Program-made: the position numbers and the translations under genes
Source: Salvia splendens
Lineage: Eukaryota > Streptophyta > Magnoliopsida > Lamiales > Lamiaceae
Assembly: GCF_004379255.2 (NCBI RefSeq)
Contig: NC_056035.1
Coordinates: forward strand, 32,875,208 to 32,939,207
DNA length: 64,000 nucleotides
Direction of reading: 5' to 3'
Part shown: positions 30,801 to 43,335 of the stretch, piece by piece
Layout: each line of letters starts with the position of its first letter
Position numbering within the stretch: the stretch's first letter is position 1
The notes under the pieces: model-generated
The model's input: the letters and a program-made list of their open reading frames with translations, nothing else
What the model was told of the DNA's origin: nothing
The model's database searches: none

Positions 30801-33161
30801 GTCTGTATCATGCCTCTTCAAGGCCTCATAGATAGAAAAGGTCACACTTTCACCATTGAAACGAAATGTGAGCTCTCCATTATCAACATCGATCAAGGCC
30901 TTCCCCGTGGCTAGGAAAGGTCTTCCTAAAATGAGAGGTACAACTCTGTCCTCCTCCATGTCCAATATCACAAAATCAGCTCGGAGAACAAACTCATTCA
31001 CCTTCACCAATATATCCTCCGCAATGCCCATTGGATAGGACACAGATCTATCAGCCATCTGCAGCGTGATAGTGGTGGGCTTCAAAGGACCAATCTTCAT
31101 CTTGTTATATAAGGACAATGGCATGAGGTTGATGCTTGCTCCAAGGTCACATAGAGCATTCCCCACAAAGCAGTCTCCAATCGTGCACTCAATAGTAAAA
31201 CTCCCTGGATCCTTCATCTTGGCCGGAAGCTTCCTTTGCAAAATTGCACTACAATTCTCCGTCAAATTGACGGTCTCATGTTGTCCCCATTTCTTCTTCT
31301 TTGAGACCGCATCCTTGAGAAATTTAACATACCCCGGCATTTGCTGAAGTGCCTCAATAAGTGGGATGTTAATCTGTACTTTCTTGAAGATGTCCCAGAA
31401 TCTGGAGAACTGTTCATCGTTCTTCTTCTTTTGCAACACTTGGGGAAATGGTACTCTAACCTCTGATGGCTTGACTGGTGTGCCCACCTCGAGTTGAACT
31501 GCGGGCGGTGATGTTTTAGGTTCTTCCGCTTCTACTTCTTCCAATAGTACACTCTCGGGCTCAACTGTAGGCTTTGGTGGGATTTCTGGCATAAAAGGAC
31601 CCTCATAACTCTTCCCGCTCCTCAAATGAATTGCTTTGCAATCTTTGGGGTTTACTTTTGGTTGTCCTGGGAACTGCCCTGGCGTATGCTGACTGCTTAC
31701 AGCTTGAGCAATCTGACTCATTTGCGTCTCTAAGCTCTTCATATGCACTGCCATGTTGTGCATATCATTCTCAACCTTCTCTAGCCTTTGATTGGAATGC
31801 TCCATGTTCTTGTGTGACTGTGTCATGAATGCATTCAATATGTCCTCTGAACTTTTCTTCTGCGGCTCAGTGATCATTCCTTGAGACACGGTGAACCCCG
31901 GTGGTGGCTGAAGGGCATTGTTGGGGTTCCCATACGATAGGTTAGGATGCGCCTTGTTCCCAAAATGGTTGTAACCTCCACCCCCTTGATTGGGGCGGGA
32001 GTTGTTATAGTATCTATTTCCCCCTTGGTGTATGTAGTTCACATCATCTACACCCTCTTGCTGCTCCTGCACAGCCGGTTCCATCCCCATGAGATCTATC
32101 TTCTTGTGGAGGAGTTCCATCTGTTTAAACATGTTGTCCATATGGCTGCTCTCTGCGGCGGAGGCTACCCTGTGTACTCTGCTCCTCTCATTGTTCCAGC
32201 CTTCATCATTAGATGTCACTCTCTCAATTACTTCCATGGCCTCTGCTTCTCCTTTCTTCAGCAATGATCCTCCTGCGCTCAAATTTAGTTCCCGCTTTGC
32301 TTCAGGCAGACACCCCCTATAGAATGCTAGGACTTGATGCGTCGGATTCAGCCCATGATTGGGGCACCTCTTCATCAGCCCCTTGAATCTTTCCCAAGCT
32401 CCTCGGATACTCTCTTGAGGAGTCATCTCAAACGAAATAATCTCAGACTGCCTCTTCAACGCCTCACTCGGTGGGTAGTATTTTTCTAAAAACTTCTCAA
32501 CCATGGCATCCCACGTGCGAATGGAGTTAGGCTCCATACTGTCCAGCCAATCCTTGGCATCATCCTCCAGAGAAAAAGGGAACACCCTTAATCTGATCTG
32601 CTCATCTGTGACTCCATTTATTTTCGTCGTGTTGCAGATCTGGATGAATTTAGTGAGGTGCTTGTTAGGATCCTCTGTGGGTCGGCCTCTAAAAGCATTG
32701 TTTTCCGCCATCTGAAGTAGTCCTCTCCTGAGTTCAAACGTGTTGGCATTAACATTGTTGCCAACGGGTGGGTTTGCCACCCCATGATAGACATACATGT
32801 TCTGGACAGGTACCACGTTTTGCCTTTGATTTAACTGTCTTTGCAGGTCTTCGAGTTGTTGTTGAAGCTGAGCATTCGTTGGAGGAGGTGGTGGAACATC
32901 ATTCCCCTCTACGTTCTCCATCAGAATAGGAGAATGTGGCTCAAACTGAATAGGGGAGTGAACTGGTGACGGAGTAGGTGACGGTGATTCTTGAACTGGT
33001 AAAGGTGATCGTCTCTGGACCGGAGAAGAGACTCGGATCCTTTGATTTAGCCTTCTCAAAGCGTTTCTCCTTCTGTTGGATGCTTCGATCTCAAGATCGA
33101 TAGGCTCTAAAGGTAGACCCCTAGAGCGTGTGTGCATACAACCTGAAACAAGAAAACTCAA
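27855..33161 (-). CDS. gag-pol polyprotein of Athila-type element, copy 2
   Basis: The ORF has 1768 codons with the domain order of copy 1. The RT box reads FMDN (residues 1126-1129) instead of FMDD, so a catalytic Asp is lost; this is shared with copy 3. Other changes shared with copy 3 include Trp for Gly at 1559 beside the first integrase Asp, and Ile for Asn at 1601. Private changes include Glu for Gly at 361, Glu for Gln at 547, Arg for Pro at 727 and Lys for Arg at 1025. The likely start is Met9, at 33137. The product is probably inactive for reverse transcription. Confidence 0.92.
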   Translation of the reverse strand: MSFLVSGCMHTRSRGLPLEPIDLEIEASNRRRNALRRLNQRIRVSSPVQRRSPLPVQESPSPTPSPVHSPIQFEPHSPILMENVEGNDVPPPPPTNAQLQQQLEDLQRQLNQRQNVVPVQNMYVYHGVANPPVGNNVNANTFELRRGLLQMAENNAFRGRPTEDPNKHLTKFIQICNTTKINGVTDEQIRLRVFPFSLEDDAKDWLDSMEPNSIRTWDAMVEKFLEKYYPPSEALKRQSEIISFEMTPQESIRGAWERFKGLMKRCPNHGLNPTHQVLAFYRGCLPEAKRELNLSAGGSLLKKGEAEAMEVIERVTSNDEGWNNERSRVHRVASAAESSHMDNMFKQMELLHKKIDLMGMEPAVQEQQEGVDDVNYIHQGGNRYYNNSRPNQGGGGYNHFGNKAHPNLSYGNPNNALQPPPGFTVSQGMITEPQKKSSEDILNAFMTQSHKNMEHSNQRLEKVENDMHNMAVHMKSLETQMSQIAQAVSSQHTPGQFPGQPKVNPKDCKAIHLRSGKSYEGPFMPEIPPKPTVEPESVLLEEVEAEEPKTSPPAVQLEVGTPVKPSEVRVPFPQVLQKKKNDEQFSRFWDIFKKVQINIPLIEALQQMPGYVKFLKDAVSKKKKWGQHETVNLTENCSAILQRKLPAKMKDPGSFTIECTIGDCFVGNALCDLGASINLMPLSLYNKMKIGPLKPTTITLQMADRSVSYPMGIAEDILVKVNEFVLRADFVILDMEEDRVVPLILGRPFLATGKALIDVDNGELTFRFNGESVTFSIYEALKRHDTDTGGSLQHCNVVIVVDECVRRMAYINSSQDQLEGSIFNSIYSSHLPELLNTNLELIEFVGALDSGKEIPRSRRQQFLPLRDEEEDGKKEERDMKEELKPLPPHLQYAFLGENDTLPVIVSSSLSNSELDKVLRVLRKYKGAIGWSISDLKGISPTVCMHRIHLEEGYKPKVQNQRRLNPIMQNVVRKEVIKWLDAGIIYAISDSEWVSPTQVVAKKGSTTAVKGENDEMIATRTVTGWKVCIDYRALNASTRKDHFPLPFIDQMLDRLAGHEYYCFLDGYSGYNQILIAPEDQHMSAFVCPYGVFAYRRMSFGLCNAPATFQRCMMSIFHDLIENIMEVFMDNFSVFGDSFDNCLDNLSQVLQRCEETNLVFNWEKCHFMVRDGIVLGHKISAGGLEVDRAKIIAIEQLPPPTNEKGIRSFLGHAGFYRRFIRDFSKIAKPLCNLLVKDVKFNFSPDCLQAFKKLKEALVSAPILISPDWSQPFEIMCDASDVAVGSALGQKRDKLFRVINYASRTLDPAQANYTTIEKEMLAVVYSFDKFRPYLIVAKTIVFTDHAAIRHLFAKQDAKPRLIRWILLLQEFDLEIRDRRECENVVADHLSRLEHTNEEEKLKLAINEEFPDEHLLYVAKGQVAWYANIVNYLVAKVIPEGLEDYQKKKFFHDVKFYFWDEPCLFRRCADMVIRRCVPQEEWESVIMHCHTAPSGGHFGANRTAMKVLQSGLFWPTITKDCQDYVRRCNECQRMGGISKKKEMPMTTIVEVELFDVWGIDFMWPFPPSSGFHYILLAVDYVSRWVEAIPTQTNDSKVVIKFVQKIIFTRFGAPRAIISDGGSHFRNRWLEAVLARHGVKHRVTTPYHPQANGQTELANREIKQILQKSVNSNRKDWALKLDDALWAYRTAYKTPIGMSPYQLVFGKSCHLPVELKHSSYWAVRQMNMDFTKAGKERKLHLNLLDEFRNETYANSSIYKERMKAYHDKLIERR

Positions 33162-33258
33162 TGTGAGAGCTCAAAAATAGAATAAAAATTAAAGCAATAA
33201 AGTCTAAACTAGTAATCTCTATCTTTACCACGATATTGAACTAAATTAACACAAATTG

Positions 33259-33276
33259 TCCCCGGCAACGGCGCCA
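33259..33276 (-). other. Primer-binding site (tRNA-Asp), copy 2
   Basis: TCCCCGGCAACGGCGCCA on the plus strand matches the 3' end of plant tRNA-Asp at all 18 bases, six bases inside the 5' LTR. Confidence 0.92.
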
Positions 33277-33282
33277 AAAACT

Positions 33283-34623
33283 TGACTCCACTTATTTTAA
33301 CACAAGAAATTCCCGCAAGTGTACGGGGCTAGTGTAGCACAAAGTAAGCAAGAGTATCGTATCCCACAGAGACAAATTGTATACACTCAAGTACCACGGA
33401 CCGATTTTAACTACTATCTAGATGATTCAAAGGTTTTGTTTGATTCTTGGAAAAACAATTAAGCATAAACAAGTTAAAAACACGCGACAAAGGATAGGTT
33501 CAAATAAGAGAAAGAAGTAGAGCTTTAGATCCAACTAAAACGAACACAAAGTGAACAATTCAACAACTTCGATTACCCAATTGAAGTCTCTAGGATTACT
33601 AGGAAAGCCGCTAGTCTAGGCTAAGCCCTCTCTCGAGTGCACCCAACCCGTTGATTAACCATTAATATTGAAGTCTCCTTCTAATACTTCACAATTAACT
33701 CTTTACAACAAAAGGCTCAAGCCCTCACTCTAGAATCCCTTCTCTCGAATGCAAATTATCTAGGTGTTGTTCATTTTTTTATCAATCCTAATTAGGTATC
33801 TCTCGATTACTCAAAACTAGGTTAACAAACTCAATTGGTAGCTAAGCAATTGAATTGAAAGAGCACAAGAATGAAACAAAGAAATCACAAGAGCATAGGT
33901 AATCAAAAGTCCTTAAATTAATGAAAGCGTTCATTGTAGTCTTCACTAAAACTCTAAAGGGATTTAGCTACTCATATCAATGCAAATTCACAAGATAAAT
34001 CCATGGAAAGTGAACTAAACATAAGAAAACTAATAAAGATACTCCCAAAGGTGGATTGAGTGGGCAAATCGTCTTCGTCTTCAACCTTCTTGATGAATCG
34101 GACTCTTTGTCGCTTTAATCTGCTCTCCAATGTGAAAACTGCTCTTGGGGGCGTCTCTTTTCTATCTTGGGCACGAAAACCTAGCTCTCCTTTTATACCC
34201 GGGGCGGAAATAATAGCAATTAACTCTCGCAGAACACATCGCCCGGCCGGGCGATTTTAAGTCGCCTAAATGCCCGGTCGGGCGTTCTCTCGATGGCCCA
34301 AATTCTTTCACATCGCCCGGTCGGGCGATTATTCCGAGGCAGAACGCCCGGTCGGGCAAACTCTCTGGATTCGTTCCTTCTTTGCACGAACGCCCGAGCC
34401 GGGCGTTTCTCTTGTACATGAACGCCCGGTCGGGCACTTCTTCTGTAATCCAGCTCCAAGCTCGTTTTCAAGTAATTTTCACCTGTTTTATCCCCAAACA
34501 CTAGACAAACTCATCCAAACACTTAAGTAGTGGATAATGAATGCAAACTCAAGTAATATGCTACAAAACATTGAAGTATTAACGTTAAACATCCAAAATA
34601 CTTGCTACACTACGAGTTTATCA
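33283..34623 (-). repeat. 5' LTR of gypsy copy 2
   Basis: This LTR is 1341 bp. It lacks single bases near 33926, 33956 and 33978 compared with the other copies. It shares AAGTATTAACG near its right end with the unit 3 right LTR. The TATA box is at 34187-34197. Confidence 0.93.
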
Positions 34624-37600
34624 GAGACGAAGAAGATGATGAGCACAAAAGGAATTTTTATTCAAGGAATTGTAATTGGGGATTTTCGTAGCTTCTCTCT
34701 ACTAAAAACAGAAACAACAATGGGCATTAAAATCCCTAAAACAGAGTCCAACACTTAGTTGAATCAATGGCTGAAAAATAAAAGATTCTAACTAATTTTT
34801 CATCCGACGGCTTCTGATCGATCACAAGATATGATCCAATTTCAGCTCCCTTCACTTGATTTAGTTTCCATCAGCTTTGAATAGCTGATCAATACAACTT
34901 CAGCAGCCAAATATTACAATTCTCCACCTTGGCTGGTTAAGTTGTCTCAAAACTCCTGCACAATCCGACCAACTTCCTGCACAGTTCAAACTTCTCTTTC
35001 GACAGAGCTTTGGTGAGCATGTCAGTCGGATTTTTAGATGTATCAATCTTGAACACCCTGACCTTTCCCTTCTCTATTTCCTCTCTCATGAAGTGTAAGC
35101 GCACGTCGATGTGCTTACTTCTCTCGTGGAAGACTTGGTGTTTAGCTAGGCTAATAGCACCGTTGTTATCACATCTAATGGCTATCGACTCCTGTATCAC
35201 ACCAAAATCCGCAGCAATCCCTTTTAACCAAAAGCTTTCTTTCACTACAGCTGTGAGCGCCATATACTCAGCTTCTGTTGTGGACAATGCCACCACCCCT
35301 TGCAAGCTTGATTTCCAGCTAATTGCAGCCCCAAACATAGTGAATATATAGCCTGTTTGTGACCTTCGATTATCTACATTTCCTACGATGCATAACCCTT
35401 ATGTTCCTGACCACCATTGAACAGAATCCCATAGTCTCCTGCCCCTTTTAAATACCTCAATATCCATTTCAAGGCTGACCAATGTTCTTTTCCAAAGTTA
35501 ATCATGAATCTACTAGTCACAGTAATAGCTTGGGCTACATCCGGCCTTGTACTAATCATTGCATACATAATACTCCCAACAACATTAGCATAGGGTATAG
35601 CTTGTACCTCTTGTTTTTCTGACTCATTGCTTGGCCTTTGGAGTACAGTAAGTCTGAAGTGTTGTGCCAGAGGTGTCCCTGTTTCCTTAGAGTTATGCAT
35701 CTGAAACCTTTGAACAACTCTTGAAATATAGTCACCTTGGTTCAACCAAATTTGCCTCTTTTCCCTGTTTCTCATTATTTTCATACCCAAGATTCTTCTT
35801 GCATTTCCCAAATCCTTCATATCAAAAGCAGATTTCAGATCATCTTTCACCTCTTGTATCTCCTTCTTGCAGGCTCCAGCCACTAGCATATCGCCAACGT
35901 ATAAAAGCAGGTATGCCACCGGAACTCCTCCTTTCCTTTTGATGTACACGCACTCATCATATTTGGATCTCCTAAAGCCATTTCTTAGAATGTGATTATC
36001 AAATTTTTTATGCCATTGTCGGCTTGCTTGCTTCAAACCGTATAAACTTTTCTTCAACAGGCATATTTTTCTTTCTTCTCCGGGTTTGATGAATCCTTGT
36101 GGCTGTTGCATATATATTATCTCTTCAAGATCTCCATGTAGGAACGCGGTTTTCATATCTAGCTGTTCTAGTTCCCAGTCCAATTTTGCTACAATTGCCA
36201 GAAGCACTCTAATTGAGGTGTGCTTAACCACAGGGTAAAACACTTCGTTGAAGTCTACTCCATACTCTTGAGTGAATCCTCTAGCAACCAACCTGGCTTT
36301 GAATCTAATTTTCTCCCCATCTGCAGATTCAATTTTCTTTTTGAAAAGCCATTTACAGCTAATGATTTTCCTACCATCCACCTTGTCAACCAATACCCAA
36401 GTACCATTTTTGATAAGTGAATCAATCTCCTCTATCATTGCCTTTAGCCACTGATCCTTCTCTTCACACTGCATAGCTGCTGCATAGGAACTTGGTGTTG
36501 AATAATAAATCTGTTCAGCCACACACAGTGCAAAGTAGAGCATTTCTGAATCAAGGAACATAGCTGGTGGTCTGATGTTCTGTCTTCTGACTCTATCCCA
36601 AGCCAATTGGTAATTTCTCAGACCATCTTGACCATCACCATCATTAGTATGATCTTCTTCCTGTCCATCCCCAGCTCCACCTTGAGCTGTATCATCCCTG
36701 GCCTGATCAATATCAGAATCAGAATCAGTGTTAGCTCCACCTTGAGAAGTGCTTTCTGGAACTATTTCAATACTTGGAGTCTCATTCTAGATTTCCTTGC
36801 TGCTTTCCAGACTCTTGTTGCTTTTGTTAAGTGGCATCACATTCTCAACAAAAACTACATCTCTGCTCACCACAACTCTTTGCTTCCCAGGCTCAATACA
36901 CCATAGCCTATAGCCTTTCACTCCAGCCTCATACCCAAGCATTACACACCTTAATGCCCTGGCTTCCAACTTATTCTGTCTCAAATGTGCAAATGCCTTA
37001 CATCCAAAAAATCCTGAGCTTAGAATAATCATCAAATCTGCCATACCATCTGAAGTTTGGTGTATCTCCATTTATGCTTGAAGAAGGACACATGTTGATT
37101 AGTTTCACAGCAGTGGCTGTTGCTTTTGCCCAAAATTTTTTATCCAACCCTGAAGCAAATAATAAATATCTGACCCTCTCCAATATGGTCCTATTGGCTC
37201 TCTCAGCCACCCCATTTTGTTGGGGATTCAAGGGAACAGTCTTGTGTCGTTTAATTCCCCTTTCAAGGCAGAAGTTCTCAAACTCTCTGGACAAAAACTC
37301 TAATCCATTATCAGTGCGAAGGCACTTTAGCACTCTACCCTTCTCCAATTCCATCATCTTGCACCATTCTCTGAACTTAGCAAAAGCCTCGGATTTCTCT
37401 TTCAACACAAATAACCAAATTTTTCTTGAATAGTCATCTATAATTATCATATAATATCTCCCCCCTCCAACAGAATTCACAGGTGAAGGCCCCCACAAGT
37501 CACTATGTGCATAATCTAAGGGAGATTGTGATGTGTGATTACCTCTAGGATAAGGAACTTCTTGGATTTTGCTAAAATGCATTCATCACAAGGTTCTGAC

Positions 37601-38156
37601 TCTTGAATCTCTGTCACAGGTATAGCCTTTTGTTTGATGAGTTGCTTTATTGTGCCCTCAGCCGGATGCCCCAATCTCAGGTGCCACGTTCTGATGGAGT
37701 TTGCAGCTACATGATTCAGCTCATCACCTACTAGAATCACTGTTGCCTGCAGATAGTAGAGGTTTCTTCCTCTTTCTCCTTGCATAACCAATTCTCCATC
37801 TTTCTTGATGGTCATCTTTCCCTCAAAATACTCAAAAGAGCACCCCTTACGTTCAAGCAACCCAAGTGATATGAGGTTTCTCTTAACTTCAGGAATCAAC
37901 CTCACATCACTCAAGATCTTAATGGTGCCATCAGCCAGTTGCAATCTCACACTCCCAACTCCTTTGATCGTGCACACTTGATTATTTCCAAGAACCACAG
38001 ATCCACCATTCATGGTTTCAACAAAAGATTCAAACCAAACTCGGGCACATGTGAAAACTACAACCGGAATCAAGAATCCAAGAGAAGAGTGAAGTTATGT
38101 ATGAAGACACAAGACACTCACAGATCAAAGATAAACAATTCATTCTTCAATTAAGT
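34624..38156 (-). mobile_element. Ty1/copia relic, copy 2
   Basis: Same structure as 13112-16645: 3' LTR remainder (34624-34918), polypurine tract, pol relic, no gag and no 5' LTR. Besides the shared lesions it has a private 1-base deletion in integrase. Confidence 0.85.
34937..38080 (-). pseudogene. Copia pol relic, copy 2
   Basis: RNase H lies at 34937-35338, RT at 35383-36606 (active box YVGD) and integrase in pieces at 36787-37071, 36998-37582 and 37516-38073. An A is missing from the AAA run near 37556, which breaks the integrase frame between the zinc region and the core; units 1 and 3 are open there. Private substitutions include Met for Lys in the RT linker (near 36562) and Thr for Ala near 36500. 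The protease motif is readable just past 38060. Confidence 0.85.
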
Positions 38157-40777
38157 TGTTCAACACCACCATACTCTCGTCGCCGCTCAACCTGCACATA
38201 GGAAAAACATATGCAGGGTTGAGTACTCTAAAATACTCAGTGGACTCATGCCGAAAACAGTTTATCAAAATATTATTTATCATGCCTTTTTCAAGTATCC
38301 ATCGAGGTTTTTATTTTTAGAAAGGCCCGAGGTACCAAAATATTTCATCGTTCAAAAGTCGACTGATCAGTCATTTTCCCATAGACGTTTACCATATCTG
38401 CCAATACATGACTTGGAATGTGGCCACAAACCAAGTCACTAGACCGGCCAGCCCGTACGCTAGCACACGATCTACCGTAGGTGTACACTAGTCCAAGTAG
38501 GGTTTGCGGCCCTACGAAGACCCGAATTCGATTTAAATAATAATGGCATAAAGCCATATTAGATAGGCACGTTAAAATCAAACAAGACATGATAAACACA
38601 GTTTCATTCCCATCGATAAAACATTTAGGACATCGTCCTTATTTAAAAGAAAGTCCACCTCGCTTGTTTAGATAACACAATACACAACTCAAAGCAACCC
38701 TCGTTCCTTGTGCTCACGTACGCACGACAACCCTTGTCAACACCACAATACAATCAGCCTTTCATCACAAAAATTATCATGCATGCCCTAACGTTCCTTC
38801 CATCGTCTCTTTAATTTACCCATCCCAAACGTTCATCAACACAAGGAAACACACCATAGCTTACATCAACGAACAACACAGCACTTCATCACAGAATGGG
38901 TTCCTTAACACATATGCATCATGTATATCATTCAAAACTTAACAACATAGATTGTTTTTGTATGATAGAAATCTGGCAGAATAGCACAGTCGTTGTGTAA
39001 AAATCATTAAAATTTCATCCGACCTCCGTTGGGGCTGAAATTTTACCACAATACAGTAGACACATCAAAGATCATCCAGTTAAAATGTCACATCAAATTC
39101 ACATCTTTAGGTTGGTCAAATAAAAAATGAAACTCACTGGACGAGAATACAAATTCTGGCAGAACTGCGCAGTCGACTTCAAAATTTCATTAAAAATTCA
39201 TCGTTCGTCCAAAACGGCTGAAATTTACACACAATACATAAGACACCTTGAAGTTTACTCAGTTAAAATTTCGAACCAAAAGAAGATCGTTTGTTCAGTC
39301 AAACACACGTCGGAATCTACTGTCCGAACACCACAGTTGTCATGCTTCCAAATTTCGAATTAGGGTTTATCAAATATTCATCCAAACACATATATTCATG
39401 CTTCAAAAAGATCTCACCATCATGTTCACATATATTCACATAGCATTCACCACAAATCATCCATAAGTTCATTCATAAACAACCATAAACGCATATACAT
39501 ATCTTTTTCCTCATGCAACCATCAATCCCACCCGATTAAATCTTAGATGTACGATCTATACACTCATTATATGCATGAAGGAATCAAAATCAAGGTTTCA
39601 ATGGAGAGGATGAGGAAAATAAATTCAATTATACCTTTCTTGATCGAAACGATCGGTAGAAACAAAGTAAAATCTTGATTCTTCAACAATTCTTGAGGCT
39701 TCAACTTAAATTCTTCTCAAAAGATGAAGAATTCTTGGAGAAAGATAGAAGAAAAAATTGAGAAAGAGTGAGAGAGTGGAGAGTGGCGTGTAGTTAGTGG
39801 CTAGGGTTAGGGTTTTCCTCCCTTATTTATAGAGATAATTTCCAAGATTTGATTCCCCATAATTAATTAAATGAATAATGTGGAGTTAGAGAAAGAAAGG
39901 GAAGAATGGCGTGAATTATGGGAGAAGAATAATGAGGAATTCAAAATCAAGGCTATTTAATTAGCCTATGATTTAATTTGGTATTTCACGGAGTAGAATA
40001 AAATAATACGGAGCAGAATAAAATAATAATTTTCACCATTAAAATAGGGAAGTAGGCGATTTTTTTATTCCTCTCCCACAAGGAATTAAATTCAAATCTT
40101 AATTTAAATAGGATATGGCAATATCTCCTTAATTATGGTAAGATTGCTATGATATTTGTATTTATTCATGGAAGGGAATAAATAAGGGATCAAATAATAT
40201 AATAAAATAATTTCCTTCTTCCATAAATAGGAGATATTTGAAATCTCCCTTGGAACAAGCATAGGAGTCGAATTCTCATGGAGAAAATAAGGAATAATCG
40301 GGTTTTGGATTTAATTTGGATAAATATCCCAAGCAATTAATTAAATCCAAGGAAAAATAGGATTTCTTCTCCAATAATAACAGGGGTCGAAAATGTCAAA
40401 TGAATACTGATGCTACTATTTAATCTCACTCATCCCTTAAGAAATAATTCGCCACAATATATTTCACCCCGCATAGATTATTCACACAGCCACGGCACAA
40501 TTTCAACCATTTTCACTTCCACCACATATTCTCAACACTTTGACATTTCAATGGCCACGTCATATGTTCCACATCTTTGACTATTCAACAGCCACGTCAT
40601 ATGCTCATCGGATTTGACTAATCAAATCAAATTTAAATTCCAAAACACAATTAGGTCACACAGAAAACATGCAATTAATTTACTCATCATTTAATTCACA
40701 TACTTCACGGCATTAAAAGCATTAAATGCAAAAATTTTATGCTTCGCAAATTAGGGTTCCGAAAGCGGGGCGTTACA
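38157..40777 (-). repeat. Solo LTR of a Del/Tekay-like family, copy 2
   Basis: Same boundaries as in unit 1, TATA box at 39823-39832. Between about 39427 and 39856 it carries roughly 14 differences from both other units, while the sequence on either side is almost identical. This points to gene conversion from another member of the family. Confidence 0.7.
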
Positions 40778-41222
40778 AATTAAGCGTAGTCGGTCTTATT
40801 TATGTTATGATATACATTTCGAACGGATATTAGTCCATAAATAAATATATATCGATCATCATAGAATATTCCGTGCTAGCTTGGATAAGTTTTACTTAGT
40901 ACTACTATGTAGTGAGTCCACGTCAAACTTAACTCATAATGCATGCACAGCACCACAATGATCTTTTAATTAAAATCTTATATGAGCTCGATAATTAAAC
41001 ATGATCCATATATATTTCCATAAACACAGAAGTGATATCCATAGTAATTCCAGTCATCAACTGGATCATATTAACCTACGCATACATGATCAAATTAATT
41101 TGTCATCAAGCTGATCTTATTAATCTAAGGCGTATACATGATGAAATTAACTCCGGCCCCCTCCCTATTTAAACACACCTAAATGAAGACAAGAAAGCAT
41201 AAAAAAAAACACAAGCACAGTA
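40778..41222 (+). promoter_or_regulatory. Proximal promoter region of PME, copy 2
   Basis: It is 445 bp and almost identical to unit 1, with the tandem 50-bp repeat (about 41053-41152) and the TATTTAAAC box near 41166. The promoter appears intact although the gene behind it is interrupted. Confidence 0.6.
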
Positions 41223-42129
41223 ATGGCGAAAATAATACTACTAGTCTTGTTCCAGTTTGCGATCATATCATTTACGTGTGCCAAAGCCTCATGCTCTGCG
41301 CCCATCTCATGGTGCAGCCAAACCCCAAACCCCGAACCGTGTGAGTATTTCCTCACACAAAACCCTAAATTATACGACGTCTCCTCCATACATGAAAAGC
41401 CCGACTTCCTGAAGGTGTCGTTGCAGATGGCCCTCGATCGCTGCATACACGTGCAGAGTGGTCTCCAGCAACTCGGCCCCAAGTGTCGCTCCGCTCGGGA
41501 GAGGGCAGCCTGGGCCGACTGCGTCGACCTCTATGGGAAAGCCATCCGTTTCCTCAACAAGACCATTGACACCAGTGGCGGAGGGAGAGGGGACAATGGG
41601 GGTACGAGTGTACCCCCAATTTTTTTTTTAAAGTAATATTATATATTTAAAATAATTTGTTATAGGAATTTTATAAGTTAAGAAAATGCATTCTTTCTTT
41701 CCAATTCCTTTTTTTCCCTGAAGTTCGACAGCCACACCTCCTCAAAACCTCCATACCTTATTTCTTTTAAATTCTCAAGTTCATCACTGATTTCACGGTT
41801 TGTAAAAGTAATCACGAAATTGGAAGGTTATCAAAGTAGCTCTTCTTTACTGAATTGTTTTTGGATATTGAAAATTTATATATCTTAGGGATTATGGTTT
41901 TTGTGGTTAGATGTTCCTGATTGATGAAATAAATGATGTCAGAGATGATTAACATGAATTGAGATAGAGTTTGAGATAAAATCTTGCGGAGAACTAATCT
42001 CTTTGGTCTGTCTCCTCCTAGTTTGGATTATTAATTAAGCATGAATGCACAACATTAGAATTGAATGGTCAATATTTATTTTGACAAATTTTGTAATGAC
42101 ATCGTGTGCAGGAAATAAAATAAAAAGTG

Positions 42130-42522
42130 ATGAGAAAACAATCCGATCTTCGACAATTTATGTCCAAAAGGAGAAAAACTCATGATAGTTCAAGCTCTCC
42201 GGCTTCAAGCTCTCTACCTTCAAGCTCTCCGGCTTCAAGCACTCCACTTTCAAGCTCTCCACCTTCAAGCTCTCCGGCTTCAAGCTCTCTACCTTCAAGC
42301 TCTCCGGCTTCAAGCACTCCACTTTCAAGCTCTCCACCTTCAAGCTCTCCGGCTTCAAATTCAATTGGTATTGTATCTCCTTCAGATGCTAGTGTGCCAT
42401 TACTTGAGGAAGAATTGATTTATGATATCGAAAAACTTCATTATGATCCTATTAGAAGAACCGATATAATGAAATATCCTCCAAATGAGCGAGATACAAT
42501 TAGGAGGGCGTATATTATATAA
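42130..42522 (+). pseudogene. N-terminal fragment of a hAT (TTF/ZMYM1-like) transposase
   Basis: The frame from the ATG at 42130 encodes about 130 residues. It begins MRKQSDLRQFMSKRRK, like the basic N-terminus of ZMYM1-like plant hAT proteins, followed by a long Ser/Pro repeat. It ends in a segment resembling the start of the TTF zinc-finger region (YDPIRR...YPPNERDTIRRAYI). The stop at 42520-42522 comes before the zinc finger itself. The fragment cannot be an active transposase. Confidence 0.75.
42190..42354 (+). repeat. 15-bp minisatellite in the hAT ORF
   Basis: Eleven copies of a 15-base unit (TCAAGCTCTCCGGCT and variants) encode Ser/Pro pentapeptides. The variants are arranged as a 75-base block of five units, repeated twice, plus one unit, so a second-order duplication occurred. 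Confidence 0.92.
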
Positions 42523-43119
42523 TGATTTATCATATGACTCGCACCCCCGAATATAAATTCCTGGATCCGCCACTGATTGACACCGACAACAAGTGCACCG
42601 CGGATGACAAGCAGACGTGGCTGAGCGCGGCACTCACCAATATGGAGACGTGCATTGACGGCTTCGGTGACATGGGCATCCAAGATTATTACACTGTGTT
42701 TCCCATATTGGCTAACAACGTGAGTTTGTTGGTGAGCAATACCCTAGCTTTGAACAATGAGGGTTCTACTTCTGATGATAGTATGTCTATGTCGCCGATG
42801 AGTTATGAAGAAGGGTTTCCAGGGTGGGTTCCTTCCGGTGATCTGGAGCTGCTTCAGTCGTCCATCCCGAGGGCGGACTTGGTTGTGGCGCAGGACGGGT
42901 CGGGGAATTTTAAGACGGTGGGGGATGCGGTGGCAGCCGCACCATCGGGGAGCAGCAGGTATGTGATCTATGTGAAGGCGGGAACGTATGTGGAGAATGT
43001 GGAAATTGGGGAGAATTTGGTTAATATTATGTTGTTGGGTGACGGAATTGGGAGGACTATTATCACCGGAAACAGAAGCAACGTCACCGGCTTCACCACC
43101 ACCAAATCGGCCACTGTTG

Positions 43120-43335
43120 GTATGTCACTTAATTAATTTGTCTACTATTTTTGGATTTTACTAGTATTTTTCAAGCATACTTAATTCAGTAACTAGTAGG
43201 AGTACTTTTTTTGGTTAATTACTACTAGTATTTTGGATTTATAAAATATGGAACATCATACTATTAATCAATTCATGCGAAATCGAAATATGTACACAAT
43301 TAAATCATGTAAATTAATTAATTAATTTGACGCAG
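43120..43335 (+). other. PME intron, copy 2
   Basis: Same 216-bp intron with GTATGT and GCAG ends as in copy 1; no visible changes at the splice sites. Confidence 0.9.

Larger units (their letters stand above)
22295..34623 (-). mobile_element. Athila-type Ty3/gypsy retrotransposon, copy 2
   Basis: This is the ortholog-by-duplication of copy 1 at the same insertion point, flanked by GAGAC at 22290-22294 and 34624-34628. LTRs are at 22295-23639 and 33283-34623. It has a perfect 18-base tRNA-Asp primer site and the same ORFs. The RT active site is altered, so it is less likely to be active than copy 1. Confidence 0.95.
41573..42575 (+). mobile_element. Deleted hAT transposon in PME exon 1
   Basis: The element is 1003 bp, with perfect 10-base terminal inverted repeats CAGTGGCGGA...TCCGCCACTG. 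It is flanked by the 8-bp duplication ATTGACAC (41565-41572 and 42576-42583), which occurs once at the matching place in unit 1. The 8-bp duplication and CAGTGGCGGA ends are those of plant hAT elements that encode TTF/ZMYM1-like transposases. An N-terminal transposase piece remains; the dimerisation and catalytic parts are missing, so it would need a transposase supplied in trans. Confidence 0.95.

Noticed and set aside
42127..42129. GTG as the start of the hAT ORF
   Set aside because: A plant nuclear gene would start at the ATG at 42130.
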